Shown piece after piece: positions 27,072 through 36,538 of a DNA stretch of 55,668 nucleotides. The stretch is from assembly GCA_009691855.1 (NCBI GenBank), contig SIAI01000029.1:1-55668 (forward strand). Reading direction: 5' to 3'. The position numbers and the translations under genes are program-made. Below the pieces are notes generated by a model, which was not told the origin of the DNA, did no database searches, and worked only from the letters and a program-made list of their open reading frames with translations. Positions within the stretch are counted from its first letter, which is position 1, and each line of letters opens with the position of its first letter. The DNA comes from Planctomycetota bacterium. Its GTDB lineage: Bacteria; Planctomycetota; UBA1135; GCA-002686595.

Positions 27072-29108
27072 ATGCGCTTCATCGCTCTCGCTCCCGTCCT
27101 CGTCCTCGCCTGCGCCGCCTGCAAGGCTCCCGCCACGAACTCCGCGCACACGCCCAGCCAGGGCTCTGGGCTCGCTTTGACGGACATGGACCTCGCCGTC
27201 GATCCGGCGCAGGACTTCTATCGCTTCGTGAACGGCGGCTGGCTCGACAACAACCCCGTGCCGGCGGACGAGGCTTCGTGGGGCGTGTTCCACGAGGTGG
27301 ACAAGCGCAACGAGGTGGTGCTGAAGGAGATCCTCGAGGCGAGCGCGAAGCAGCCCAAGAGCGAGCTGCACAGGAAGCTCGGCGACTTCTACGCCACGGG
27401 CATGGACGACGCGGCGATCGAGGCCCTGGGCGCGACGCCGTTGGCCGAGGAGCTGGCGCGCATCGACGCGCTCAACGACATCGCCGGCCTGCCCGCGCTG
27501 CTCGCGCGCCTGCACTCGATCGGCGCGGGCGGCCTGTTCGGTATCGGCTCGAACGCCGACCTGACCGACGCCAGCCAGACCATCCTGTTCGTGGCTCAGG
27601 ACGGCATGGGTCTGCCGGAGAAGGACTACTACCTGCGCGACGACGCGGAGTCGGTCGAGCTGCGCAAGCAGTACGAGGCCCACGTGGCGCGCATGCTGGG
27701 ACTGCTGGGCGAGTCGCAGGCCGACGCGACCGCGCACGCGACGACGGTGCTGGCGCTGGAGACGGAGCTCGCGCGCGCGTCGCTCGGCGCGGTGCAGTTC
27801 CGCGACCCGCAGAACCTGCTCAACAAGATCACCGTGGCCGACGCGCAAGCGCTCACGCCGCACTTCGACTGGAGCGCGTACCTCGGCGCGCAGCAGCTCG
27901 ACCCGGCGCAGCCGCTCAACCTGATCGCGCCGGACTACTTCGCGAACGTCGACGCGCTGCTCGGCGGCCATCCGCTGGGCGAGTGGCAAACCTACCTGCG
28001 CTGGCACCTGGTACACGCCAACGCCGAGTACCTGAGCGCAGCCTTCGACCAGGAGAGCTTCGCCTTCTACGGGCGCACCCTCTCCGGCGCCCAGGAGCAG
28101 CGTCCGCGCTGGAAGCGCGTGATCGACGCCACAGGCGGAGCCCTGGGCGAGGCCCTGGGCCAGGCCTTCGTCGAGCAGACCTTCAGCCCGCAGGCCAAGG
28201 AGCGCTGCCTGCAGATGGTCGGCGATCTGCTGGCGGTCATGAAGACGCACCTCGAGAAGCTCGCCTGGATGACCGACGCGACGCGCGCCAAAGCGCTGGA
28301 GAAGCTGGCCTCCTTCAAGACCAAGATCGGCTACCCGGACAGGTGGCGCGACTGGTCCGGCCTGGTCGTGCAGCGCGACTCCTATGCCAAGAACCACATG
28401 CGCGCGGCCGAGTTCAACTTCCGCTACGACCTGGCCAAGGTCGGTCATCCGGTGGACAAGAGCGAGTGGGGCATGCCCGCGTACATCGTCAACGCCGGCT
28501 ACAACCCGATGAACAACGACATCACTTTTCCGGCCGGCATCCTGCAGCCGCCGTTCTTCAGCGAGAGCTACGACGACGCGCTCAACTACGGCGCCATGGG
28601 CGCGGTGATCGGGCACGAGATCACGCACGGCTTCGACGACGAGGGCAGCCAGTTCGACGCGCAGGGCAACCTGGCCAACTGGTGGAGCGAGGCGGACCGT
28701 AGCGAGTTCGAGCGCCGCGCCAAGATCGTCGAGGACCAGTTCTCGGCCTACGTCGCGCTCGAGGACCTGCACGTGAACGGCAAGCTGACGCTGGGCGAGA
28801 ACCTGGCCGACCTGGCCGGCCTGACGATCGCCTACGACGCGCTGCAAACGCGCCAGGCGAACCAGCGCCTCGCGCAGCTCGACGGCTTCACGCCCGAACA
28901 GCGCTTCTTCATCGCCTGGGCCCGCGCCTGGCGCTGCAACTACACGCCCGCGCGCCTGAAGCTGCAGGTCAACACGAACCCGCACGCGCCGGCCAACTTC
29001 CGCGGCTTCGGCCCGCTCTCGAACCTCGACGCGTTCCAGGCCGCCTTCGGCTTCCGCGACGACGCGCCGGCGCTGCGTCCGCCGGGCGAGCGCGCGCGCA
29101 TCTGGTAG
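27072..29108 (+). CDS. M13-family (neprilysin/PepO-like) metallopeptidase lipoprotein
   Basis: 678 residues from ATG 27072, normal length for M13. Lipoprotein signal ends ACAAC (Cys17). The N-terminal domain starts with DPAQDFYRFVNGGWLDNNPVPAD, the typical M13_N opening. The catalytic region has NAGYNPMNNDITFPAGILQPPFF, zinc motif HEITH (His515, Glu516, His519) followed by GFDDEGSQFDAQGNL, and the third ligand in GENLADLAGL (Glu576, with Asp580). The C terminus contains the NxxPE-like NTNPHAPANFRGFGPLSN, though the usual CxxW ending is replaced by RARIW. It is a periplasmic oligopeptidase that cleaves peptides of limited size; monocistronic and convergent with the RNase H gene. Confidence 0.95.
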   Translation: MRFIALAPVLVLACAACKAPATNSAHTPSQGSGLALTDMDLAVDPAQDFYRFVNGGWLDNNPVPADEASWGVFHEVDKRNEVVLKEILEASAKQPKSELHRKLGDFYATGMDDAAIEALGATPLAEELARIDALNDIAGLPALLARLHSIGAGGLFGIGSNADLTDASQTILFVAQDGMGLPEKDYYLRDDAESVELRKQYEAHVARMLGLLGESQADATAHATTVLALETELARASLGAVQFRDPQNLLNKITVADAQALTPHFDWSAYLGAQQLDPAQPLNLIAPDYFANVDALLGGHPLGEWQTYLRWHLVHANAEYLSAAFDQESFAFYGRTLSGAQEQRPRWKRVIDATGGALGEALGQAFVEQTFSPQAKERCLQMVGDLLAVMKTHLEKLAWMTDATRAKALEKLASFKTKIGYPDRWRDWSGLVVQRDSYAKNHMRAAEFNFRYDLAKVGHPVDKSEWGMPAYIVNAGYNPMNNDITFPAGILQPPFFSESYDDALNYGAMGAVIGHEITHGFDDEGSQFDAQGNLANWWSEADRSEFERRAKIVEDQFSAYVALEDLHVNGKLTLGENLADLAGLTIAYDALQTRQANQRLAQLDGFTPEQRFFIAWARAWRCNYTPARLKLQVNTNPHAPANFRGFGPLSNLDAFQAAFGFRDDAPALRPPGERARIW

Positions 29109-29199
29109 ACCCCAGGCCGACACCCAGGGCGCGGAGACGCCCGCCCCGTGAAGGTCGAGCTCGGGAAGAGCGCCGCGTCGTCCGCCGCGCGCTTTCCTT

Positions 29200-29844
29200 T
29201 CACAGCTCCTCGCGCATCCAGGCCGTGGCCAGGCTGTCGGCATACTCGTTCCAGCGCTGACCGGAGTGCGCCGCGATCCACTGCAGCGTGCAGCGCGGGT
29301 GCGCGCGGCGCTGGGCGAGCAGCTCCTGCACGAGCGCGAGGTTCTTGATCTCGCCGTCCTTCTTGCGCCAGCCCTTGCGCTCCCAGCCGGGGGCCCACTT
29401 CTCGATCGTGTCCACGCACAGGCGGCTGTCGGTGTGCACGGTCACCTCGGCCTCGTCGGGCAGCAGGCGGAAGGCCTCGATCAGCGCGGTGAGCTCCATG
29501 CGGTTGTTGGTGGTCTTCGCGTGCGTGCCGTGCCGCGCCGCGCGGATCTCGCCCGCTTCGACCCACACCACGCCCCAGCCGCCCGGGCCTGGATTGGGCA
29601 CCGAGCTGCCGTCGGTGAAGACGCCGCTCGTCGGTCCGTCCGCGTACTTGGCCAGCACCTGCGCCAGGGTGAGCTTCTCCTCGCGCTCCAGCACCGCGCG
29701 CGGCACGAAGGCCTTGCGCTGCGCCCCGATTTTCTTGGCCGCGTGCGCGCGGCAGAAGCGCGGCGTCCAGCCCGGATACTTGGCCAGCACGTCCGGCGCC
29801 ACGTCGAAGGCGGCGCCGCAGGTCTGGCAAAGGAAGCTCGACAT
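29200..29844 (-). CDS. rnhA: ribonuclease H with N-terminal zinc-finger-like extension
   Basis: 214 residues from ATG 29844. The C-terminal 145 residues are a type 1 RNase H: FTDGSSVPNPGPGGWG (Asp78), NRMELTALIEAF (Glu117), TDSRLCVD (Asp139), the basic handle segment GWERKGWRKKDGEIKN and AAHSGQRWNEYAD (His193, Asp203), so the DEDD set and catalytic histidine are complete. The enzyme cuts RNA in RNA-DNA hybrids. The 70-residue extension has C6-x2-C9 and C31-x2-H34, a plausible small zinc site, and a basic stretch (KKIGAQRKAF); this differs from the caulimovirus-type hybrid-binding domain of many extended RNases H. Downstream of the membrane M28 gene on the same strand. Confidence 0.9.
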   Translation of the reverse strand: MSSFLCQTCGAAFDVAPDVLAKYPGWTPRFCRAHAAKKIGAQRKAFVPRAVLEREEKLTLAQVLAKYADGPTSGVFTDGSSVPNPGPGGWGVVWVEAGEIRAARHGTHAKTTNNRMELTALIEAFRLLPDEAEVTVHTDSRLCVDTIEKWAPGWERKGWRKKDGEIKNLALVQELLAQRRAHPRCTLQWIAAHSGQRWNEYADSLATAWMREEL

Positions 29845-29899
29845 GCCGCGGACGGTACGCGAAGCCCGCGCGAGCGCAAGGGGCGAGGCGAACCCGCGC

Positions 29900-31585
29900 T
29901 CACGGCCACAGCGCGCCCTGACGCCAGACGAGGACGCGCGCGACCACCAGCGAGGCGAGCAACGCCACGACGCCGAGGCGCATGAGCAACGTTCCGCGCG
30001 CGCGACCGATGCGCTCGAGCTCGGGCTGGAACAGGCTCCCGCCCGCGGCCAGCAGGAAGCCGACCAGGAACAGAGCAACCGGCGGCTGGCGCAGGAAGAG
30101 CTGCAGCAGGAGATACAAGAGCGGCAGGCCGACGAGCAGCGCCGTCGCGAAGCCGAGCACGCCTGCGAGCCCCGCCCCCGGACGGTGCGCGACGAGACTG
30201 GCCGCGCTCGCGCACACCAGCGGCCAGGCGAGCGCGTAGCTCGCGCCCGGGCAGGCGACCAGCGCGAACGCCGCGGCGCTGCTCCAGGCCGCGAGCGCGT
30301 CGCGCTCGCGCGCTGGGTCCGCCTTACGCCGCGCGGCGCGCCCGGCGAGGACCAGCACCAGCGCGGCGAACAGGAGCGCCCCGCTGGTCGTGTTGCCCGC
30401 GACCCATCCGCGGCTCGGCGTGACGCACCACAGGAGCGCGTCGAGCACGCCCCAGCCGAGCACGAACAGGAGCGCCGGGCCGGCGGCCGCGAGCGCGTGT
30501 CGGACCCAGGCGACGGGTAGCTCGCGCCAGGAGCGCCGCGCGCGCCGCCAGACGCCGGCCGTCCACAGGGCGCCGAGAAGCACCGGCACGACGTCCAGTT
30601 CCCGCGGCCAGACCAGCAGCGTGCGCCCGAAGACATCGAAGTAGCTGACGTCGCTCGCCTCCATCCCCGCGGCGAGATCGCGCTCGCCCAGCGCCTCGAG
30701 CAGCGCCAGCGCGCTCTCGCCCAGGTGCTGCAAGCCGCGCGGATCCAGGTTCGCGGGCGTGTCGTGCGGCGCATGGTAGGCCGCGTTGCCGGTGGTGAGC
30801 GCGAGATTGAAGCCGGGCAGACCGCGCCGCAGGAACACGCTCAGGTCCGTGTCGTTCGGCATGCGCGCGTAGATCGCGTCCGCGAGCGAGGTGGCGGCCG
30901 GGTTCGCGGCCACGCGCGCGTACTCACGCACGCGCGGGCCGTTCCGGGGGCCGAGCTCGAACAGCACCGCCGGACCGCCGTTGCCGATCGCCTCCAGGTT
31001 GACCACGACCGAGACGCCGTCGAGCGCGTGTCGTTCGCGTGCGAAGAGCCGCGCGCCCAAGAGGCCGAGTTCCTCGCCGTCGCTCAGCAACAACAGCACG
31101 TCGTTGCGCGGCTGCCAGCCGCGCGCGCGCAGGGCGCGCAGCGCCTCCAACCAGGCGACCGTTCCGGCCCCGTCGTCGCCGGCGCCGGGGCTGGTGGGCT
31201 TCGTGTCGTAGTGCGCGACGCACAGCACCGTACCGGTCGAGGCGTAGCCGGGGAGGCGCGCGACGAGGTTGCTGAGCGGGAGGCCATTGACGAGGCCCTC
31301 GCGTTGCTCGGGTTCGAGCCCGAGCGCGACGAGCTCCGCCACCACCGTCTCGCGCACACACTCGTGCTCGCCCGTGCCGACCGGATGCGGCCGCAGGGCG
31401 AAGCGCTCGAGCACTTCCCGGGCGCGGGCGGCGGAGAAGAGCTCCAGCGGCGCGTCGAGCCCGAGCGCCTCCGGCAGCCGACGCGCGAACACGGCCAGCG
31501 CCAGCGCGCCCAGCAGCACGACGAAGAGCGCCGCACCGAGCAACTCCACGGTGCGCGGACCGGTGGGAGTCGATTTGGCGTCCAT
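29900..31585 (-). CDS. membrane-bound M28-family peptidase
   Basis: 561 residues from ATG 31585. A first transmembrane helix (about 13-34) anchors an M28 domain with AHYDTKPTSPGAGDDGAG (His125, Asp127, Asp138), SDGEELGLLGARLF (Glu171/172), NLEAIGNGGP (Glu198) and HAPHDTPANLD for the last histidine. The remaining 220 residues contain about six to eight transmembrane helices. This layout resembles ER aminopeptidase-like (ERMP1) M28 proteins found also in bacteria. The active site should face the periplasm. Upstream of the RNase H gene with a 55-base gap; linkage is probably incidental. Confidence 0.9.
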   Translation of the reverse strand: MDAKSTPTGPRTVELLGAALFVVLLGALALAVFARRLPEALGLDAPLELFSAARAREVLERFALRPHPVGTGEHECVRETVVAELVALGLEPEQREGLVNGLPLSNLVARLPGYASTGTVLCVAHYDTKPTSPGAGDDGAGTVAWLEALRALRARGWQPRNDVLLLLSDGEELGLLGARLFARERHALDGVSVVVNLEAIGNGGPAVLFELGPRNGPRVREYARVAANPAATSLADAIYARMPNDTDLSVFLRRGLPGFNLALTTGNAAYHAPHDTPANLDPRGLQHLGESALALLEALGERDLAAGMEASDVSYFDVFGRTLLVWPRELDVVPVLLGALWTAGVWRRARRSWRELPVAWVRHALAAAGPALLFVLGWGVLDALLWCVTPSRGWVAGNTTSGALLFAALVLVLAGRAARRKADPARERDALAAWSSAAAFALVACPGASYALAWPLVCASAASLVAHRPGAGLAGVLGFATALLVGLPLLYLLLQLFLRQPPVALFLVGFLLAAGGSLFQPELERIGRARGTLLMRLGVVALLASLVVARVLVWRQGALWP

Positions 31586-31670
31586 CGCGGCGCGCGAGGC
31601 TATCGAACCGCGTGCTGCTACGCCGGTTCCGCGTGCGGATCACGTCCTCGCGCCGCGGGCGGACCCATGC

Positions 31671-32906
31671 TCACTTCGGCGGCTGGTAGTCGAGCGCCGC
31701 GCGCAGCACCGGGTCGCGGCCGGCGAAGTAGTCGGCCGAGCGCAGCGGCACGAGCAGGTTGGGCTCGTGCGTCAGGCGCTTGTCCTGTGGGCCGCCGAAG
31801 GAGTGGTAGCGCGTGGCGATGCGCACCAGGATCCGCGGGTGGTTGGGCAGGGCCACGTCGCGCGCGTCGCCGTACTGGTTGGGCGCGCCGCCGGTCGGTT
31901 CGCCCAGCAGGATCGCCTTGGTGTCGCGCTGCAAGACGGTCACGAAGTTCCCGGCGGCCGAGAAGGTGTGCCGGCCGATCAGGCCGAACAGGACCCCTGG
32001 GCGGTCGATCGCCGGGCTCTGGAGGGCCTGGATCAACGGCCCGAAGGTCGTGTTGTCGCCGCCGCCGTTGGCGCGCACGTCGACGATCAGGCGCGCCAGC
32101 TTGCGCTCCGCGAAGGTGCGCACGACCTCGGCCGCGAAGTCGGCCAGCGTGCGTCCGCTCGCGTCCGCCCGCGTGACCTCGTTGAACTGCACGTAGAGCG
32201 CGTGTTCGGGCTCCAGTACCTGCCAGGCGAAGGCCTTGTCGTGGCCGGCGAGCCACAGCTCGTCCTTGCGCTGCGACAGGGGGAAGGCGAGGTGCGGGTG
32301 CCCCGGCTCGGCGGCGAGCACGAGCGCCTTCCGCGCGCCGTCGCGCTCCAGCTCGAGCGCCAGGTGCTCGGGATCCGCACAGATTCCCGCGCCCACCAGC
32401 ACGTCCACGCAACTCAGGGCGTTGGCCAGCTTGTCGCGCAGGTTCCAGTCGTTGTCGCGCGTCAGCAGCGGCGCCAGACGCGCGCACGCCTCCTCGATTG
32501 GCGTGCCGCCGATCGTCACCACCCGCGCGCCGATCCACTCGCGCTGCGCGCTCGAGGCGTCCACCACGAACCAGCCGTCGTCGAAGCCGTACAGCCGCAG
32601 CGGCAACGACTTCGACGCCATCGGCCACACCACGGAGTGTCCCTCACGGCCGGCGAGCGAGAGCCGCGCCATCAGACGCATGAGCCCAACTGTCGCCTTG
32701 GCCTCGCTCGCGCCCTCGAGGCCGCCGAGGAACTCGTCCACGCCCTGCTCGAAGTCGGCCTGCGGACAGCCGGCGAAGGGGTTCGGGTGCATGCGCTCGA
32801 GCTCGCTCACGAGCTGCATCACGTCCTCGGACCAGTCGGCGACCGGATCGCCCTGGGGGCGGGGAACGAGAGCGGTGGCGAGCGTGAGCGCGAGGGGGAG
32901 CATCAT
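31671..32906 (-). CDS. S41-family (tail-specific protease-like) peptidase
   Basis: 411 residues from ATG 32906, with a short signal peptide (MMLPLALTLATALVPRP). A helical N-terminal region precedes a degenerate PDZ-like part (GARVVTIGGTPIEEACARL). The S41 catalytic core is seen as KLARLIVDVRANGGGDNTTFGPLI and GLIGRHTFSAAGNFV, where Ser316 sits at the position of the nucleophile, followed by GEPTGGAPNQYGD. The classical Ser-Lys dyad lysine is not obvious, although the family also includes Ser-His-Glu members (Tricorn type), so activity is likely but not certain. A secreted or periplasmic protease is inferred. It is the upstream neighbour of the membrane M28 gene, 85 bases away. Confidence 0.8.
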   Translation of the reverse strand: MMLPLALTLATALVPRPQGDPVADWSEDVMQLVSELERMHPNPFAGCPQADFEQGVDEFLGGLEGASEAKATVGLMRLMARLSLAGREGHSVVWPMASKSLPLRLYGFDDGWFVVDASSAQREWIGARVVTIGGTPIEEACARLAPLLTRDNDWNLRDKLANALSCVDVLVGAGICADPEHLALELERDGARKALVLAAEPGHPHLAFPLSQRKDELWLAGHDKAFAWQVLEPEHALYVQFNEVTRADASGRTLADFAAEVVRTFAERKLARLIVDVRANGGGDNTTFGPLIQALQSPAIDRPGVLFGLIGRHTFSAAGNFVTVLQRDTKAILLGEPTGGAPNQYGDARDVALPNHPRILVRIATRYHSFGGPQDKRLTHEPNLLVPLRSADYFAGRDPVLRAALDYQPPK

Positions 32907-33065
32907 GGGCGGTTCGTGGCGACGGCGCGGTGGCGATGGCGCGGCGGCGATTGTGCGCGTCAGCGCGACCCCGCGGACTGCTCGAGGCGGTTCACCTTGC
33001 GTACACGTCGCAGCCGCGCAGGGTCGCAGCGCACGCGCGGTTCCAGAGCCCGCGGCGCGCGGAGC

Positions 33066-33683
33066 TCACACCGACACGCTCGCGAAGGCCGCGAGCTTCT
33101 TGCCCTTGAGGTACGCCACGCCCAGCGCGCCTGGTTCGAGCATGCGCACGGCCGAGGGCAGGCACTCGAGCTCCACGCGCTCGCCGTGCGCGTCCTCGAG
33201 CTGCACGAAGTGGCGCGTGTTCGAGTGCGAGCGCTCGGCCCCGGCTTGCAGCTGCGCACGCACGGCCGCGATCAGCGCCGGGCGGGCGACGAGCGGCGTG
33301 CGCGCGCTCCACAGCAGGTTGCGCGTGATCGCCACCGCGCCGACCACGACCAGCGTGAGCGGCACGAGGAACAGCGGCGGACACAGCTGCAGCGTGAACA
33401 GCGAGATCAGCAGACCGCCCACGCACAGACCGGCCAGGAGCAGCAGGCTCGGCAGCGTCTTGCCGGCGAGCTCGGGCACCTCGGGCTTCGCCGTCAGGAG
33501 CGCCGCGAGCTTGGCGTGGCCCTCGAGGGCCCGGAAACGCACGGCTCGATCGCCGAACACGTCGCGCGGCGGGGGCGGCGGCTCGGCCAGCGCGAGCGCG
33601 ACGCCGCAGTGCTCGCAGAAGCGCGCCTCGGGCCGCGGGGTTTCTTTCCCGCAGCCCGGGCAACGCCGCGGTTCGCTGCTCAT
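33066..33683 (-). CDS. zinc-ribbon membrane protein, unknown function
   Basis: 205 residues from ATG 33683. The N-terminal 27 residues form a double-cysteine zinc ribbon, CPGCGKETPRPEARFCEHCG. After a Pro-rich linker come two transmembrane helices (about 78-98 and 101-120), and a C-terminal soluble domain with FVQLEDAHGERVELECLPSA and LGVAYLKGKKLAAF, a small beta-rich module with no recognised family. It lies 19 bases downstream of the SPFH/zinc-ribbon gene on the same strand, and both carry the CxxCG ... CxxCG type of ribbon, which suggests a joint complex at the membrane. Confidence 0.7.
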   Translation of the reverse strand: MSSEPRRCPGCGKETPRPEARFCEHCGVALALAEPPPPPRDVFGDRAVRFRALEGHAKLAALLTAKPEVPELAGKTLPSLLLLAGLCVGGLLISLFTLQLCPPLFLVPLTLVVVGAVAITRNLLWSARTPLVARPALIAAVRAQLQAGAERSHSNTRHFVQLEDAHGERVELECLPSAVRMLEPGALGVAYLKGKKLAAFASVSV

Positions 33684-33702
33684 GCGCGGCGGAGGAGCGC
33701 GC

Positions 33703-34806
33703 TCATCCGTCGCGCTTCTTGCCGCATTGCGCGCAGAACTTCGTCTCGGCGACGAGCGCCGCGCCGCAGCCGGCGCAGTAGGCGCTGGCGGCCACGACCG
33801 GCTTGAGCTCCTTGCCGCAGCCGGAGCAGAACTTGCCGGCCGCCACGTTGGCGCCGCAACCCGGGCACACGACTCCCACAGCAGTGGTGCCGCCGCCCGA
33901 GGCCGGACGCTGGGCCGCGCCGGCCATCATCTGCGCCATGCCCATGCCGACCGCGAGCCCGGCGCCGCCGAGCATCGAGTTCCCCTCGCCGCCCGCGCCG
34001 CCGCCCTTGGCCATGCCCTCGCCGGCGCCCATCATGGCCTTGCCGGCGGCGAACTGCTGGTAGTTGCCGACGCCGCCGACGGTGCGCAGGTAGGCCGCGT
34101 CGGTGTAGAGCTTCTTCAGGTTGGCCGCGTCGCTCTCGTCGATGTCGATCACGAAGTTGCCGAGGCGCGCGATGGCGAGCCCGTAGCTCTTCACGTGCTC
34201 GCCCAGGCCCGCCAGGACGTCACGCTCGATCTCCTCGGTGTAGGCGCCCGAGGTCACGTCGAGCAGCGGCCACTTGTTCTTGACCAAGAGCTCGGCGATG
34301 CGGTCGCGGATGACCTTGAGCACCTGCTCCTTCATCCACGGGCTGACGCCGTCGGAGACGCGGCCCATGCCGACGAGGCCGGTGATCAGCACGTCGGGCT
34401 GCGTCACGCGGAAGCTGAACTCGCCGTGCACCATGGTCTCGACGGGGATGCCCGACTTGGGGTCCTCGACGTTGCCGATGCGCCCGCCGAACTTGATCCC
34501 GGCCTGCTCGCGGACGTTGACGAAGAACACCTCGGCGATGAACACGTTGCCGCCGGTGAACGAGTCCACCAGGTTCGAGAGGAACGGCAGGTTCGCCGAA
34601 TCGAGCGTGTGGCGGCCCGCGTCGAGGGTGGCCACGACCTTGCCGTCCTTGAAGAACACCGCCTTCTCGTCGGCCTCGACGGTCAGCTGTGACTTCATCG
34701 GGATGGTCGGGTCCGGGTGCTTCCAGACGACCTGCGCCTTGGCCTCGTCGGGCCGCGCGATCATCATCTCGCGCACGCCCTTCTTGAAGAAATCCATCAC
34801 GCCCAT
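33703..34806 (-). CDS. SPFH-domain protein with C-terminal zinc ribbons
   Basis: 367 residues from ATG 34806. Residues 1-250 are an SPFH/virion core-like (YdjI-type) domain: VWKHPDPTIPMKSQLTVEADEKAVFFKDGKV, AGRHTLDSANLPFL, FFVNVREQAGIKFG and ETMVHGEFSFRVTQP. A Gly/Met-rich linker (about 250-300) leads to two zinc ribbons, CPGCGANVAAGKFCSGCGKE and CAGCGAALVAETKFCAQCGKK. Proteins of this type are cytosolic or membrane-associated and often linked to membrane stress, but no substrate is known. It is the first gene of a pair with the zinc-ribbon membrane protein. A possible promoter lies upstream near 34897-34920 on the minus strand (TTGAAG, 18 bases, TAGCAG), weakly supported. Confidence 0.85.
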   Translation of the reverse strand: MGVMDFFKKGVREMMIARPDEAKAQVVWKHPDPTIPMKSQLTVEADEKAVFFKDGKVVATLDAGRHTLDSANLPFLSNLVDSFTGGNVFIAEVFFVNVREQAGIKFGGRIGNVEDPKSGIPVETMVHGEFSFRVTQPDVLITGLVGMGRVSDGVSPWMKEQVLKVIRDRIAELLVKNKWPLLDVTSGAYTEEIERDVLAGLGEHVKSYGLAIARLGNFVIDIDESDAANLKKLYTDAAYLRTVGGVGNYQQFAAGKAMMGAGEGMAKGGGAGGEGNSMLGGAGLAVGMGMAQMMAGAAQRPASGGGTTAVGVVCPGCGANVAAGKFCSGCGKELKPVVAASAYCAGCGAALVAETKFCAQCGKKRDG

Positions 34807-35071
34807 GGGGGTGCTCTCTCGTTCAGGGGTTCCCGCGCCGCCGCGCGCTCGCTCGAGCGCCGTCCGGGAGCGGAAAGGGGACCTGCTACGCCAACGATAG
34901 GCAGATCTTCAAAGTTGCGCCACCGCCGGCGTCGGTCCGTCGTGTCGGCAAGGGTCCCCACCGGGCGTTTCCGCTCCAGAAGGGTCGCCAAGCTCCGTGC
35001 GCGGCCGTCCGCGCTCGAGCCCACCGAGTTCGCCTTCGCCTACGCTGAACCCGGCCCGCAAACCCCGTCGA

Positions 35072-36538
35072 TCAGCGCGCAAGCAGCTCGAGCCACTCCG
35101 CGGGCAGCGCGTCGATCGGGTGCACGTAGCCGATCTGGCCCGAGCCGTCCTCGACGGTCGAGGAGGGCACGCCGACCAGCAGCCCGCGCTCGTCGAGCGC
35201 GGCACCGCCGGAGTTGCCGCGCGTGATCTCGGCGTCGGTCTTGATCAAGACGCCGAAATCGGCGCGCTCGAAGCCTGCGACGATGCCGCGCGTGGCGCTG
35301 ATCGTCACGCGGCTGCCGGTGCCGCCCGTGCTCGGGTAGCCGATCAGCCACAGCGGGTCGCCGATCGTGAGGCCGGCGGCGCTGCCGAGCTCCAGCGTCG
35401 GCAACGCGTAGCCCTGGGGCAGCGCCTGGCCGTAGAGGCCTGACTCGATCTGCAGCAGCGCGAGGTCGCGCTCGAAGTCGATGCGTGCCAGGCCTGCGCG
35501 GAAGAGCTCCTCGGCCGGCAGGGTCGGGTCGAGCGTGAGCGAGACCACGATCTCGGGGCGTTCCTGCGTCCCGATCACGTGCGCGTTGGTGAGGATCCAG
35601 CCCTTGCGCCCGAGCAACGTGCCGCTGCCGGAGCCCTCGGAGGTGGTGATCTCGACCACCGCGTGCAGCGCGCGCGCGACGCCGCTCGCGCCCCGCGCGG
35701 ACGGAATCGTGGGCAGCGCCCGCAGACGCTCGGGTGCCGCCGCGTCGAAGCTCGCCAGGATCTTGAAGGGCAGCGTGCGCGTCGGGCCGAGTGCGTCCAC
35801 CACGTCGATGTACCAGGCGCCCGCGGCGAGCGGAGGCTCGCTGCGCGCGTCCAGCACGAGCGTCTCGTGGCCCCAGCCGTTCTCGGCGAAGGCGGCGTCG
35901 TCGCCGAGCGCCAGGATCTGCCCGCCAGCGCGCGCGTAGAGGTCGAGGTCGCTCGAGACCTCGAACAAGTCGAGGCGCAGCGCCGGCGCGCCCGCGGGTA
36001 CGTCGATGCGGAACGTGCGGAAGCCGCCGCTCGCCTCGTCGAGGGCCGAGGCGAATGGCTCGCCGGCCGTCAGCTGCGCGTCCACGCGCGCGTTGAAGGT
36101 CTCGACCTCGAGCGTCACCGTCGTGCGCCGCACGACCTGGTTCCCGACGCGCGGCAGGCCCGCGAACGGCCAGTAGGCGGCGAAATACCACGTCGTTCCG
36201 CCCACGGGATCTGGCCCCAGACAGTCGAACACGAGCGCAGGCGGCCCGTCGGCTCCGGAACCGTCGTACAGCGCGTCGTGGACGTCAGCGACCGCCTCGA
36301 GGGGCTGCCCGCAGAGCTGGAGCTCAGCCACGTCCGAGAGCAGGGTCACGCGGCTCAGCACCGCGTCGGGCGGCAGTTCCAGCTCGAAATCGAGCCGCCC
36401 GCCGTGCTCGAAGTCGAGCTCGCCCTCCCAGCTCGCGTTGGGCGCGAGTGCGATCCTCGAGGAGAAGCTGGCGCCGCCCAAGACGATCCCACCGCACACC
36501 AGCACGGCGAGCAGCAGTCTGTTGAGTGTCCAGCGCAT
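35072..36538 (-). CDS. secreted trypsin-like serine protease
   Basis: 488 residues from ATG 36538, N-terminal signal or anchor helix (about 7-25). Residues 30-260 hold beta-rich, prepeptidase-like (PPC) domains: GGFRTFRIDVPAGAPALRLDLFEVSSDLDLYAR and ETLVLDARSEPPLAAGAWYIDVVD. The protease domain follows, with GSGTLLGRKGWILTNAHVIG (His320), DFERDLALLQIE (Asp358) and ITRGNSGGAALDERG (Ser443), a complete triad of the HtrA/trypsin-like clan without a PDZ domain. The N-terminal placement of the PPC modules is less common than C-terminal. It probably acts in the periplasm or outside the cell. Divergent from the acyltransferase gene over a 270-base region. Confidence 0.9.
   Translation of the reverse strand: MRWTLNRLLLAVLVCGGIVLGGASFSSRIALAPNASWEGELDFEHGGRLDFELELPPDAVLSRVTLLSDVAELQLCGQPLEAVADVHDALYDGSGADGPPALVFDCLGPDPVGGTTWYFAAYWPFAGLPRVGNQVVRRTTVTLEVETFNARVDAQLTAGEPFASALDEASGGFRTFRIDVPAGAPALRLDLFEVSSDLDLYARAGGQILALGDDAAFAENGWGHETLVLDARSEPPLAAGAWYIDVVDALGPTRTLPFKILASFDAAAPERLRALPTIPSARGASGVARALHAVVEITTSEGSGSGTLLGRKGWILTNAHVIGTQERPEIVVSLTLDPTLPAEELFRAGLARIDFERDLALLQIESGLYGQALPQGYALPTLELGSAAGLTIGDPLWLIGYPSTGGTGSRVTISATRGIVAGFERADFGVLIKTDAEITRGNSGGAALDERGLLVGVPSSTVEDGSGQIGYVHPIDALPAEWLELLAR

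Noticed and set aside
29127..29142. Terminator hairpin between the M13 and RNase H genes
   Set aside because: The stem is only 5 bp (GGGCG/CGCCC) and such stems are frequent by chance in this composition.
27009..29243. Open frame of over 740 codons antisense to the M13 peptidase
   Set aside because: Shadow of the M13 coding strand; no motifs, no plausible start.
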